A stretch of 64,000 nucleotides of DNA. Source: Phoenix dactylifera. Lineage: Eukaryota > Streptophyta > Magnoliopsida > Arecales > Arecaceae. The translations under genes were made by a program, and so were the position numbers. Under the pieces are notes generated by a model. It saw nothing but the letters and a program-made list of their open reading frames with translations. It ran no database searches and was not told the origin of the DNA. Each line of letters opens with the position of its first letter. Within the stretch, counting starts at the first letter, position 1. Below are positions 19,537 through 34,988 of this stretch, in pieces. Location of the stretch: assembly GCF_009389715.1 (NCBI RefSeq), contig NC_052399.1:13395646-13459645 (forward strand), read 5' to 3'.

Positions 19537-22521
19537 ATGGCGGACTCCACCGAAAGCATCCTTGATAATCTAACGTCAAAGATGACGGAGGCTTTGTCAA
19601 GGGTCCATACTTCCCCCTCTTCCATCATTGATTCCCCGATGGTTCCAATCGGCATCAAGCTTGATGGTTCCAATTATGGATTATGGTCCCAGGTTGTTGA
19701 GATGTACATCTCAGGAAAGGACAAACTGGGATACATCAATGGAGATTACCCCCAACCTTCAGAATCCGACCCATCCTTTCGTAAGTGGCGCACTGAGAAT
19801 GCCATAGTGAAAGGTTGGTTGATCAATTCCATGGACCAATCATTGGTCGTGAACTTTATTCGCTATCCTACGGCTAAGCAGGTATGGGATTTTGTTGCTA
19901 CTACATACTTTGATGGAACTGACACCTCTCAGGTATACGAACTCAGACGTCGTGTATCTCGAATGAAACAAGCAGGTGGATCTATAGAAAAATATTATAA
20001 CAATCTACAGGGTTTGTGGCGAGAGATCGATTTTCGTCGACCAAACCCAATGAAATGTGTAGTTGACATACAAAGCTACAACTCCATGTTACAGGAGGAG
20101 CGAGTATACATTTTTCTTGATGGACTAAATGATCGATTGGATCATGTTCGGAGCGATGTCCTTCAGCTGAAACCTTTCCCTTCAATTGAGCAGGCATATG
20201 CTCACGTTCGAAGGGAAGATCTCCGACAATCCGTGATGATATCGGGAGCAGAAGAAGTGGCGAGTGGTGCTGTTATGGCCATCAAAGGCGTGAAATCTGG
20301 CCAGTCACAAAAGTCTGGATCCTTCTCCAGATCCAAAGGTCATTCTGATGGGAATAAGTGCACTCACTGTGGGGGTACAAAACATACTCGGGAGACTTGT
20401 TTCAAATTGCATGGTTACCCAGACTGGTGGCACGAATTACAAGCCCGAAAAAACCAAGATACTCCTGCAACTAAAGACATCCCAGGTCGAGCAGCGGTGG
20501 CTACAGCTGGAGATCAACTCTCCCTTATTCCCATGACAGAACTATCTACCTCAACTCCAGATCAAGGTAATTGTGGTCAAAGTTTTTGCAGCTCTACTAC
20601 TCGGCATAATGATGCTTGGATTATTGACTCCGGAGCGACGGATCATATGACATTTGATCCAAATGACTTCTCAAACACAACTCAGCCACGGAGGACCTGC
20701 ATTGCCAATGCTAATGGGGCCACGTACCCAGTCACCGGGGCTGGAACCGTACCCCTATCTCCCTCTCTCTCTCTAGCTCACACACTTCTTGTTCCATCTC
20801 TTTCCAACAAGTTGATGTCTGTGAGTCAAGTTACTGAAGAACTTAATTGTGCTGTGCTGATATACTCTACCTTTTGTCTTCTTCAGGATGTTCTCAGCAA
20901 GGAGATTATTGGGCGTGGTACTAAGAGGGGGGGGCTGTACTACCTTGATGACTTCAGTCCAGGCAGAGCTAATCATACGCACCATCAAACTCGTAGTCAT
21001 GAACGGCAGATTTGGCTATGGCATAGGCGCTTGGGGCACCCATCTTTTGGTTATCTTCAGCATCTACTCCCATCTTTATTTTCTCATATGAAGCATGTGG
21101 ACTTTAAATGTGATACATGTATCAAGGCTAAAAGCCAACGGGTTTCTTATCCAGTTAGCTTGAATAAAGCTAACTCTCCATTTGCTATGGTACACTCCGA
21201 TGTGTGGGGACCATCCCCGATACCCACTTCCTCTGGTCATCGTTGGTTTGTTATTTTTGTCGATGATTGTACTCGAATGACATGGCTATATCAGCTAAAA
21301 ACCAAAGACGAAGTCTTCACTATTTTTCAAGCCTTTCATGTCATGGTTCAGACACAATTCTCCTCCAAGATACAAATTCTTCGTTCCGATAATGGTGGAG
21401 AATTCATCAATCAAAGATTTCAGGCCTATTTCCGCCATCATGGCCTCCTCCATGAGACCTCATGCTCCCAAACACCTCAACAAAATGGTATCGCCGAGAG
21501 GAAAAATCGGCATATTTTGGAAACATCCCGTGCACTGCTTCTTGGTGCAATGGTGCCGCACTGCCATTGGGGGGATGCTGTGGCTACTGCTGTATACTTA
21601 ATCAACCGTATGCCATCTAAAGTTCTACACTTTAAAACCCCCTTACAGATCCTCTCTACCTATATATCCCTTCCTTCAATATTGATGCTTCCTCCTCGAA
21701 TTTTCGGGTGTGTTGCTTTTGTCCACCTCCACAAGAATCAACGTACCAAACTAGACCCGTGTGCTGTTCGGTGCTTATTTTTGGGCTATGGTTTACACAA
21801 AAAAGGCTTCCGGTGCTATGACCCCACTACCAAACGCACCTATGTCACCATGGACGTTACATTTCTTGAGTCCGAGAATTTTTATTCTTCACCAGTACCC
21901 AATTCCTCTCCTCAGGGGGAGACTCAAGTAGAAGAGACAAATTGGTTTATGGCCCCAGTGGGTGAGCATGGAACTGGAAATAGAGAGGTTGAACTGCATG
22001 AGGCACCACCAGAGATTGAATATGACGAATTGAGGACCGAAGAACCTCAAAATAAAGAAGCAGAGTATCCTCAGTCCCCCTCCTCATCAGTGCCACTAGA
22101 CCCTCCTCCTCCTGAGAACGTGCCTGAGGTAAGCACCCCTACTGCACCGTTATCTGCACCTTTACATACTCATGTTTTGGATTCCTTTTCTACTTCTGTG
22201 TTGCCTTTTAGACACAATCGTGGGAAACCACCAAGTAGATATAGCCCAGATGAAGAAGGAAGGAAGTCTAAATACCCAATTGCAAATTATGTATCTACTC
22301 AAGGTCTGTCCAAGCCGCTCAAGACTTTCACTCAAACACTCTCCTCCTGCCATATTCCCAGTAGTGTTGAAGAGGCGCTATCTAATCCTAAGTGGGCACA
22401 AGCAATGCAAGAAGAACTAGAAGCTTTAAAGAAAAATAATACTTGGAAGTTGGTCCCATTACCCGAAAAAAAAAAAATCAGTGGGATGCAAATGGGTGTT
22501 TTCTATAAAATACAAGGCTGA
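19537..22521 (+). CDS. Copia Gag-protease-integrase, ending at a frameshift
   Basis: The frame opens upstream of 19537, but the first in-frame ATG is there (MADSTES). Numbering from the frame start at 19426, a gag core begins near residue 72 (GIKLDGSNYGLW). A CCHC knuckle (CTHCGGTKHTRETC) is at ~311-324. The retroviral aspartic protease site (WIIDSGATDHM) is at ~398. The GAG-pre-integrase motif (LWHRRLGHPSF) is near 530. The integrase catalytic segment runs from HSDVWGP at ~589 through LRSDNGGEF at ~654 to the glutamate in ERKNRHILE at ~690. The frame leaves the polyprotein just after LVPLPE at a run of 12 A (22466-22477) and stops shortly after. The RT and RNase H half continues in another frame. 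Confidence 0.92.
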   Translation: MADSTESILDNLTSKMTEALSRVHTSPSSIIDSPMVPIGIKLDGSNYGLWSQVVEMYISGKDKLGYINGDYPQPSESDPSFRKWRTENAIVKGWLINSMDQSLVVNFIRYPTAKQVWDFVATTYFDGTDTSQVYELRRRVSRMKQAGGSIEKYYNNLQGLWREIDFRRPNPMKCVVDIQSYNSMLQEERVYIFLDGLNDRLDHVRSDVLQLKPFPSIEQAYAHVRREDLRQSVMISGAEEVASGAVMAIKGVKSGQSQKSGSFSRSKGHSDGNKCTHCGGTKHTRETCFKLHGYPDWWHELQARKNQDTPATKDIPGRAAVATAGDQLSLIPMTELSTSTPDQGNCGQSFCSSTTRHNDAWIIDSGATDHMTFDPNDFSNTTQPRRTCIANANGATYPVTGAGTVPLSPSLSLAHTLLVPSLSNKLMSVSQVTEELNCAVLIYSTFCLLQDVLSKEIIGRGTKRGGLYYLDDFSPGRANHTHHQTRSHERQIWLWHRRLGHPSFGYLQHLLPSLFSHMKHVDFKCDTCIKAKSQRVSYPVSLNKANSPFAMVHSDVWGPSPIPTSSGHRWFVIFVDDCTRMTWLYQLKTKDEVFTIFQAFHVMVQTQFSSKIQILRSDNGGEFINQRFQAYFRHHGLLHETSCSQTPQQNGIAERKNRHILETSRALLLGAMVPHCHWGDAVATAVYLINRMPSKVLHFKTPLQILSTYISLPSILMLPPRIFGCVAFVHLHKNQRTKLDPCAVRCLFLGYGLHKKGFRCYDPTTKRTYVTMDVTFLESENFYSSPVPNSSPQGETQVEETNWFMAPVGEHGTGNREVELHEAPPEIEYDELRTEEPQNKEAEYPQSPSSSVPLDPPPPENVPEVSTPTAPLSAPLHTHVLDSFSTSVLPFRHNRGKPPSRYSPDEEGRKSKYPIANYVSTQGLSKPLKTFTQTLSSCHIPSSVEEALSNPKWAQAMQEELEALKKNNTWKLVPLPEKKKISGMQMGVFYKIQG

Positions 22522-23893
22522 TGGATCAATTGACCGATACAAAGCGAGACTTGTGGCAAAGGGATTTACTCAAACATATGGCATAGACTACTCAGAAACC
22601 TTCTCACCAGTAGCTAAACTGAATACTGTTAGAGTCTTACTATCTCTTGCAGCAAATCTGGACTGGCCTTTACAACAACTCGACGTGAAGAATGCTTTCC
22701 TTCACGGCAACCTTGAGGAGGAGGTATACATGGATATTCCACCAGGATACACAGGATCAGCTGGGAACAAAATTGTTTGTAAATTGGAGAGGGCATTGTA
22801 TGGACTAAAACAGTCACCGCGAGCATGGTTTGGCCGACTGAGTTCAGCTATGAGGAAGTATGGCTATCGCCAAAGTAACTCAGACCATACTCTTTTCCTT
22901 AAACACCAACAAAGCAAGGTGACAGCGCTAATAGTCTATGTGGACGATATGATAATTACTGGGGATGATACTGATGAGATCTCAAAGCTACAAGAACAAT
23001 TGTCTACTGAATTTGAAATGAAGAACTTGGGAGGGCTTAAGTATTTTCTGGGAATAGAGGTGGCGAGGTCAAGAAAAGGCATCTTCCTCTCTCAAAGAAA
23101 ATACGTACTAGACTTATTGACGGAAGTGGGATTACTAGAGTGTAAACCTGCGGATACGCCGATTGTGCAGAACCATAGGCTTGGAGAATATTCAGACCAG
23201 GTGCCAGCCGATAAGGGGAGATATCAAAGACTAGTGGGGAAGCTCATTTACTTGTCTCACACTCGTCCAGACATTGCTTACGCCGTAAGTGTGGTAAGCC
23301 AATTTATGCATAATCCAAGTGAAGACCATATGGATGCTGTAATTCGAATTCTCCGCTATCTAAAGTCATCACCTGGAAAAGGACTATTGTTCTCCAAGAA
23401 TACTCATCTGAATATTGAAGGATACACTGATGCGGACTGGGCTGGAAATATCCTGGATAGAAAGTCTACTTCGGGCTACTTTACATTTGTAGGAGGAAAC
23501 TTAGTTACATGGAGGAGTAAAAAGCAGAAGGTGGTAGCCTTATCCAGTGCTGAAGCCGAGTTCCGAGGCATGGCGAAAGGATTATGTGAGCTTCTTTGGC
23601 TTAGAGGGTTGCTAACAGAGGTCGGTTTTCCTCCTGACTCTGCAATGAATTTATTCTGTGATAATAAAGCGGCCATCAGCATATCTCACAACCCAATTCA
23701 ACATGACCGAACCAAGCATGTGGAGATAGACCGACATTTCATCAAACAGAACCTGGAAGAGAAGATCATTCAGTTTCCTTTCGTCAAATCGGAGGATCAA
23801 TTAGCTGATATCCTTACCAAGGCAGTTTCCAGCCGAAACTTCAATGACGCACTTGACAAGTTAGGTGTTAGAGATATCTACACACCAACTTGA
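22478..23893 (+). pseudogene. Copia reverse transcriptase-RNase H part, frame-shifted from the Gag-Pol start
   Basis: About 470 residues are open in the frame following the A-run. RT begins with a GCKWVFSIKYKADGSID pattern and has LDVKNAFLHG at ~70 and the catalytic YVDDMIITGDD at ~153. RNase H carries YTDADWAG and ends KHVEIDRHFIKQ...DQLADILTKA. All expected motifs are present and no internal stop is seen. Because it is separated from gag by one indel in a homopolymer, it is either a fresh mutation, a sequencing error, or (less likely) a slippage site. Confidence 0.88.
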
Positions 23894-23900
23894 GGGGGAG

Positions 23901-24206
23901 TGTTGGCGTGAGTCTCTCTCAACCAGCCAAGAATGGAAAGAACCTATTTAGGAATCCCTTCATTCAAGGATTCCTAACCGTGGGTATGAGCCCCTCCATC
24001 AGCCGAACATGGAAGAAACAGATATAGAAACTTCTTCATTCGGGAATTCATAGCTAAATGTAGCCGTAAATATTTTATGGAATTACTTGATTTAAGAATC
24101 CCGTTATGCTGGGATTAATAGTTTCCTAAAATAGCTTCTCTTGTATCTCTATAAATGTATATTCATTCTTTACGGAAAAGAATAACAATGAGAAAGAAGT
24201 TTTACA
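23901..24206 (+). repeat. 3' LTR of the copia element
   Basis: 306 bp, apparently identical to the 5' LTR and followed by the tgacg TSD copy. A frame reading out of it (24155-24412) into flanking DNA is fortuitous. Confidence 0.95.
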
Positions 24207-25480
24207 TGACGTACCAACTCGCCAGCCGTGTTTCTTCCGCTGCATCATCCGTTATCGTCTCCTCAAGCCGGCTCACGTCCTATTTGCTGAAGGGTCATGC
24301 GGAGACGTTCCTGCTGCTCCTTTTAAAGCTTGCGCTCGCTTCCGTAAGGCTGTCCGACGTTGACTGCAACGAAGAGGAAGGGCAGCTATTGACTTTTGCT
24401 GAGGGGGGATGACATTGTTATCCATCATGTACCTTCCGTTAAGAAGGACTCTTCGGTGCTCGGTGGTGGTTGGATCCGGGTCGCAGGATGAAGGTCGAAT
24501 CCAGGTGTTACTGAGGAGGATGTAGGAGAGGGGGAAAAAAAAAAAACTCCCTTCCCTGCCGCTTTTGCATGGAAATGTAGAAAGAGAGGAGAAGAAGAAG
24601 TGCACTCAATTAATAACTACTGTACCATATGAATGAGATCGATTGTTATTGATGAGGGGAGGTTGGCAGAAGTCCGAACCTATGTATATGATTCTTTAAT
24701 TTGGTTGCCCATGCTCGTATGTGGAGTGAGGGGGAAAACCTGTGTCTTAGCAGCCCTGTGCTCCTTGCTTTTCGTAGGGAATAGAGGTTGGATGTGATGC
24801 TGAACTGTTTTAAGAGACCCGTAGTTTTCCTTTGGGTCTACGTAGTATGCTTATTGGAATGCGTGGTTCGTTCCCCGTGCTTCTTCCGACGCTTTGCTCA
24901 AGATGGCTGGGGGCGGAAAAAAAAAAAAGTTGAACGAGGACATTGTTGGCTGCCAAAAAGAATTTGGAAATAGCAAACCTAAAGTAAAGTTTATTAACTT
25001 CTGTTTGTTATTCTGATATTTTATTTCGAATTTTTTCTCTTACCTTTCTTCTAAACTGCAATATCTTGCTATTTGGAAGTGCATGTTGTTATTTCCAATC
25101 AATCTGTAGGATGCAGACATTGTCCATCACCTTTTGGGAAAAAAATTATTGAAGAAATTAAAAAAAATATCATTCGAGAAAGTGAGGGTGGGGGGAGTTA
25201 TATGATTGTAAGAATAAATAGAGATAATTTTCTTCGATTCTATTTAGAAAATTTTGTATCGTTGCAATTTGGTATGCTAATTTTTTGGTCATGTTTTCCT
25301 TTACATTCACAAAAGATCGATCTTCTTATCCACCTCCCCCACATCAAGATATTATATAAGAAATTGTGGAGTACAAAAATAGGTTCCCATGCTAAACTTC
25401 TATTTCTTATATTTAGCAAATATTAAGTTTTCATATTGTATGGTAAATTAACATACAGACGAGAAATGCTTGCAGCTTCT
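24207..25480. other. Right flank of the copia insertion, no gene identified
   Basis: The first ~200 bases are relatively GC-rich and open (ending TGA near 24412), unlike the AT-rich DNA around them, and could be a fragment of something older. I could not assign a family or a start codon. The rest to 25.48 kb is AT-rich. Confidence 0.4.
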
Positions 25481-25489
25481 ATTGTATTT

Positions 25490-26392
25490 ACGATGCAGGA
25501 ACAAGGAATTGTTTTTGATCCCCAGCAAGAAGCAACCACCAACAGAAAAGTAATTGCAAATCTACTTAAATTAAAACCCTCAAATTTTCAAGTACTATCC
25601 GAAAATTCAATACATGTTTCCTTCTTTTTGCTCTATTGCAGACATCAAATTTGCTGTATAGAAGTTTGATTCCAGTATTATTTTGCCACAATACTTTGAT
25701 AGAATAATTATGAATTCGTGATTGTTTTTTTATAAGGGTAAAATTCACCAACAAAACAAATTTGAAAATAATTAACATCTCATATGGTTACTGGTACAAA
25801 ACCTGCTATAATTGCAAGTTTGCGGTTAAAATTTATGGTGTAGCCAATGCAGTAAAAATGACAGACCTCCAATGCCACGGTAAAATTTTAGAATTTCTTT
25901 CTTTTACCCTTTTGTTCCAAAGAAAAATATCATCCGCTGTCCTAAATTTAGCTATCAATTATTGATTTTTCCAAAGATATAAATTAAATGTGATAGCCGA
26001 GGCTGATATCGGTGCTATGACCTTTGCATTATTTGGTAAACTAAGAAAACAATTAATTGGTATTCCATCGATTAATCTTACAAGTGGTACAAGAAATGAT
26101 AGATTTACTCTTCCTTCTATTAATTATCGAGAAAACTCTCAACGTCAGCTACGTCTTTCAAGTCGCATTTATACGACAAGGCTTTACTCCAAATGCTGTC
26201 AACTTCAAGGTGACAAAAATCTTCGATGAAGATGAATCACCAATAACCGATTCACCTCAAAGTACAGGTGCTGGACTTTCTTTGTCGTTGGCTGCTGAAG
26301 AAATTATTGTCTCAACTCCTGAAAAGCGTACCCTAACCAAGCTTTTCATAGAGGATACTCCCATAAAAATGTCGCCATCTACAGTAGAGTAA
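25490..26392 (+). pseudogene. Broken RPA70-like / Rep_fac-A_C OB-fold gene remnant
   Basis: Pieces in order resemble the C-terminal half of plant RPA1-like proteins. NRKVIANLLKLKPSNF appears near 25540. A zinc-ribbon-like YGYWYKTCYNCKFAVKIYG follows near 25785-25840, in place of the usual WYKxCxxCxKKVK. An OB-fold strand set (GAMTFALFGKLRKQLIGIPS) lies near 26010-26090. A segment with SYVFQVAFIRQGF and FKVTKIFDEDES completes it. Frames differ between the pieces, with a shift near 26125. No protein of normal length can be made. Such RPA-like genes are often carried by plant Helitrons, but no Helitron ends were identified. Confidence 0.7.
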
Positions 26393-28224
26393 TATACATT
26401 GACTATTAGCCCTTATACATTTCACCAAAATCTTTCCCTGCTTATTTTGAAGAAACGATAAGTCTAAAAATTCTCACAATTGAGTTATAGCTCTAATAAT
26501 CCTATCAAACATTATTCTATTCATCTATACAGAAAAACATCTGACTGCACCAGCGAAGGTAAACATTATTCTTTTTTACCTCCCTCATCTAAATTTTTTT
26601 TTTTCTTTTCAGCTCATCTAAAGATGTTACAAAACCTGAAAAATAATTCATCAGCTTATACTATTTCTCTCTGAAGAATATTATTTCATTATTTTTCTGC
26701 TAAATTAATTCAAGACTGATGCGCAGCATGTCTTGCTTCCTAGTTCTCAGGATTTCCTTTTCTCACCCCCAATCGATCTCCTGTATTTTCTTTGATTAAC
26801 CCCCATCCCTTTTACCATTTGTATAGTCTAAGGGCTTGTTTGGGGTTGTTTAGATGTGGTCCGAGCCTAAGATTCTGAGGTTAGGGGCTGTGGGGAAGCT
26901 AGCTTTACCATACATGTGTCATTGGCATGGCTGATGCAGCAAATTGTTGGTTTCCACCTATCGAAGGTTATCCAAAGGGGAAATGGAGTTCTTTCATGAA
27001 GCCAGGGGGTGCCTAGTTTAGGGATGGAAGGTGTGAGATGGATAGTAAGGATAGCAGAAAGATCCCCTCGTGTGATTCTATAGTCTAGTTTGGTATTGCT
27101 GTAGATAGTCGAGCCTTCATTTGTAAATCTTTGGGCAGTAGAGATTTTGTTATTGAAACTTTTAATAAAAAAATTATTCATTATTTGATAACTATATTTT
27201 GGAGATATCGTGGCACTTTAGTATCTATTCAGTAATCAAATTATAAAAGTACTTTTAGCATCAGAAAATGATAATAAAGAATATTATGTTGTGCTTTCAA
27301 TTGTCTAACTATTTGTCTCATCAAAAATATTATTGTAAAATATTCATAATTTATAAATTATTCATTGTGATATTTTAATCTAAATATATGATAAATAATG
27401 ATTTTTTATGTTTATTATAAAAATGTAATGATCTTTTATAATATGATTGTATTATGTTATGTTGTGTGTGAGGATTTATGCAGGATAGTGTAGTTTAGTT
27501 TCATATTAGTAGGTAGTTTTATAGGACCAATTATCTACATAACACCTTCTAACTTCTTTTTTTTTTTTTTTTTAGATGAGATCTCAAGTCGCTACAATTC
27601 ACTTCCCAAACAAATCGAGCAGCAAGATTTTGAGAAATTTATGATTTTCTACTTTGACAACTTCCATACCACCAGACATCCCCTAACCAAATTTTAGAGG
27701 CGGGCTTGCACTAAGCTGATTCAACTTCAGATCTCTAGTGATAAGGAACCAAAAACGTTTTTAGCAAAATTGAGTGACCTTGGTCACATTCCATTGCATG
27801 TACCCCAATCTTGTGACTCATCTTCACCATTTGAAGTATGATGTCTAATTACAGACAACAAAAAAAAGACTCTTATCTAGGTCGAGTGACCTTAGCCTCA
27901 TTCCATTGCATAGACCCCAATAAGTGCACCTCATCTTCACTATTTGAGGCATGAGAAAGCCTAGATCTAGTAGACACCAAATGTGTGATAAAGGAAATAG
28001 GATCCACTCTGGTTTGTGTTTGAATTACCCTAGTATGCATGCCTCATCTTCGCTATTTGAGGCAAGACAAAAACCTAGATCTCTAGTGGACACTAAACAG
28101 GATCCATTCTAGTTTGTGTGATCCGGTTGATGATCACATTTCCCATGGAGAAGTTAATTGCCACCGAAAAAAAAAGGTTCCCCGCTTGGACGCGTTTGTG
28201 GAAGCGCTTTTGGTCCAACTGGCA
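26393..28224. other. Intergenic with a 113-bp tandem repeat
   Basis: This is mainly AT-rich. Near 26829 a motif (ctaagggcttgtttgg) again resembles a MITE terminus, without a clear partner. At ~27770-28110 three copies of a ~113-bp unit occur. Landmark tcttcac or tcttcgc lies at 27821, 27934 and 28047, and each copy has a cattgcat...cccaat/agtat block and an ttgaagtat- or ttgaggca-type block. No coding sequence was recognised. Confidence 0.6.
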
Positions 28225-28395
28225 CTGAGATTGTGCTAGGATGACATACTCACACGTGGGGTAACCCACCGGTCGGAAAGGGTATGAGTGTATTGTCTAC
28301 CCACATCGAACATTTTCTGGTGAAAGGGGGCTCAGTGAGAGTTGCTACGCGGGTAGGATTAATTTTCCTCCTCCTTCTCTTTTTCAACAAAAAAA
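28225..28395 (+). repeat. Dispersed repeat, inverted partner of 7380-7560
   Basis: It shares atcgaacattttctggtg, gttgctacgcgggt and the tactcacacgtggg block with the reverse complement of 7380-7560, and ends in an A-rich run. Class unknown. Confidence 0.6.
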
Positions 28396-30239
28396 AATAA
28401 AAATAAAAATAATGAAGAAGAAGAAGAAAGAAAGAAAAGTTGGCAAAAATATCCTACAAGAAATATTGGACTCGTGGGTGTCGTTCAAGTATGGAGCCAC
28501 GTTATCAATTTGACGATGCTTTTGGGTGAGATATTTCCGTTGGGGGTGGGCGGTGGGCCCCCTTCTTGGTGCTTTCCCAAGTGGCCAGAGACAAGATATT
28601 CGTGCGATCACATTAGATCTGGGGCAAAAAATATCTAAATGGGCACCGGTTTACGTGTCATCATGTGAGTGGCTCACCGGCCCACGCAAAGATATTTATG
28701 GCACCGGCCGGTTATCTGGCGGTATTTCGCCGGCGCCATCTTTAGCCCTCATGGAATGATAAATTTACAAATTGTGCCACTCTGATACCTACGCGCGGTC
28801 CCCATCCACCTATGAAGGTTGTTCTGTAGTGATATTATATTGATTTATTATTATATTATTACAAGAGCACATGGTATCGCTATAATATTAGTATGCTGAT
28901 ATTTAGTATAATTTGATATTATATTAATATGTAAGACTAAAATAAGGTAGTATTAGTTTATTAATAATGTCATATCAATCTCATACACTAATAGTATACT
29001 GATAATATACTATATCTTTCTTATGTATTTATATTAATATTATATTAGAACAAGTTATGGTAAACTAATATTCGAAGCACCAACTTGTCTACTAAAATAT
29101 TTTTAATTTAGTAACTAATATCATTCATTATTTTAATAATACTTCAGTTATGTTTAAAAAACAACTGAAGGTTGATGTATCTGATAGGTATTGCACGGGC
29201 ATATTTGACCAACACAGAAAAATTTTATTTTTTAAATATTTGTTCTCAAATTTTATCCTCTAGATGTATGCAAAAGGAAAAAAACAACAAAAAGCTACTT
29301 ATTACATGAGATTACTGCATTATTTCCCCTCCAAAAAAAAAAAAAGTCCAATCCCCACTAAACCTATCCAAATTTAAGCTTGTCTGATCCAATGTCTATA
29401 TGTTCATGATTTCCAATTCCCTTTCTGAAATGGGCTTTAAATTGGTTGGTTGACGGAGAGCTCAGAACTATCGCTATTTTAACACGGTAAAACATGAATG
29501 CATGGGCTCTTGCTGGCAGAATATCTGAGTGTGATGTGGGTCTAAAATTAGATGAATGATATGGACTAATCGCGCCGGTCCAATGCAAGCTTGACATCCA
29601 AGCTTAACAAATTGATGGCTGTCACATAAGAAACAAACTTGTGTAGCTGTCATGAGCTATGCTTAAAGCATCCCACTCTATAATGTGACCACATCTTTGA
29701 AAGATACCGTGGAAGCATGAATGCCAACAGTTCAAAATGGATGTGTTTTAATTGAGGTAAGGAAACATAATGCAAATCAATCACTAGCCTAGATATATTC
29801 ATACGTCGAAAAATATTGAATTGGGCCGACCTAAATATAAATGTGTACATTAAGTATCTCCTAACTAAGCAACGGAGCCAATTACATTAATATATTTTCT
29901 ATGAATATAATTTTTTTTATAGACCTAGTGAGAGATTAATTGTAGTATTTAATCAACTTACTGCAAACAGTCTTCTTGATCTATTTCCCTCTGACTCAAA
30001 TCCAACTAATTTTGATGCATGGTAAAATACATAGCCCAACTAAATAGAAGCTCAAGGTTATGAGATTTTGATCCGACAAAAAAATAATTCTATCATGGTA
30101 ATCCTCACCAAAAGATATACTACAAATTAAGTTTTTAAGATAAGTAAATTCTCCCATTGCCTAGATGGTAGAAAACTATAACAAAAGAAAAGAAAAGAGA
30201 AGGAATTGATTTTCTTAATTTGATTCTGGCCGAAAATAT
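28396..30239. other. FKF1 distal upstream region
   Basis: A somewhat GC-richer island at ~28526-28760 precedes about 1.4 kb of AT-rich DNA. It contains an evening element and neighbouring AGATATTC and AGATATTT half-matches. I see no gene. Confidence 0.45.
28627..28635 (+). promoter_or_regulatory. Evening element (distal) upstream of FKF1
   Basis: Exact AAAATATCT, about 2.0 kb before the FKF1 start codon. Near matches in the opposite orientation lie at ~28594 (AGATATTC) and ~28690 (AGATATTT). Evening elements bind CCA1/LHY/RVE-type MYBs and give evening-phased expression. Functional use here is inferred. Confidence 0.45.
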
Positions 30240-30248
30240 AAAATATCT
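30240..30248 (+). promoter_or_regulatory. Evening element (proximal) upstream of FKF1
   Basis: Exact AAAATATCT about 375 bp before the FKF1 ATG. A reverse-orientation near match (AGATATTT) follows at 30407-30414. Clock-controlled afternoon/evening expression of FKF1 is well established in other plants and the motif position fits. Confidence 0.6.
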
Positions 30249-30286
30249 TTTTATTTTGCGGGGGCGGATGATTCATACACCTGTGA

Positions 30287-34206
<3,920 letters not shown>

Positions 34207-34988
34207 CCTTGCTGTTATGTTTTGAAGAGTGAGTGGAGGTTAGAGTTTTCTGTCCTTTGGCTTCGGGTGATGTGCCTTTGGTTTCTGTAGTCGTCTCATC
34301 TTCGCTTTCTTTGTATGCGGCGACTCCTTTTAAGTAGGTGCTTTGTTGTAGTGGTCTTCCCTTTCTTCTTTGTTTTTAGTAGGGTATCGTACATTCCACT
34401 ACCATCTTTGAAAGAGTTTCCAATGCATTTCTTACATATATAATTTTCTTGATGTTAAAGGTGTAGAACTTTGCATATTGTCTCCTGTCTTGCTTGCAGC
34501 GCACGAAGAGCCTTGATCATTTGTTTCCAGTCCTGATCTCCAAGTTACAGGAATTTGGAGTTGTGCTGGAATGGGATTTTGTGTGCTGCAATTGGAGATT
34601 GCTGATTCGGTTGAAACTTTTAGAAGTACCTCTCATAAACCCACAAAATGCTGAAGCTCTAGGTGCATGCATTCATCCAGATATGATTCGTTCCTTTGGC
34701 TACCACTGTCTGGGATTTACACCGCCCGGTGATCCATGAATAGTCTATTATCTCTTTAGCTCCTTGATCATTTGTGATTGGAATCCCTGAACCGCTTCTA
34801 GAGCTGGACTGACTGGACTCTGGAGATCGCCCTCTGGATTCGAAATCCACCTCCAATGGTGGAAAGATGGACTTGGATCAACTTGCCGCCGCCGCCCAAC
34901 ACCTTCTAAGTTTGCTTCATCATATGAACAATATTGCTAGCCCCGACCACTTCCTTTCGTTCCAAAAATTGGCAAAACTTTACGACTC
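34207..34988. other. FKF1 3' UTR and downstream flank
   Basis: Bases to ~34450 are T-rich and suit a 3' UTR; no polyadenylation site was fixed. An 81-residue frame at 34494-34739 has no recognised homology and is not called. Confidence 0.5.

Larger units (their letters stand above)
19089..24206 (+). mobile_element. Ty1/copia retrotransposon, full length, 5118 bp, very young
   Basis: LTRs of 306 bp lie at 19089-19394 and 23901-24206. They start TGTTGGCG, end TTTTACA and look identical by eye. The 5-bp flanks are tgacg on both sides, a perfect TSD (19084-19088 and 24207-24211). The tRNA-Met-type PBS tggtatcagagc starts at 19395 and the polypurine tract gagggggag precedes the 3' LTR. Gag, protease, integrase, RT and RNase H appear in copia order. 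The short LTRs suggest an Ale/Retrofit-type lineage (inference). The only coding defect I see is one frameshift at 22466-22477. Confidence 0.96.

Noticed and set aside
24155..24412. 85-residue plus-strand frame running out of the copia 3' LTR
   Set aside because: Its first part is LTR sequence and its continuation depends on the insertion, so it cannot be an ancestral gene. Only the flanking part might be old coding DNA, and no family was recognised.
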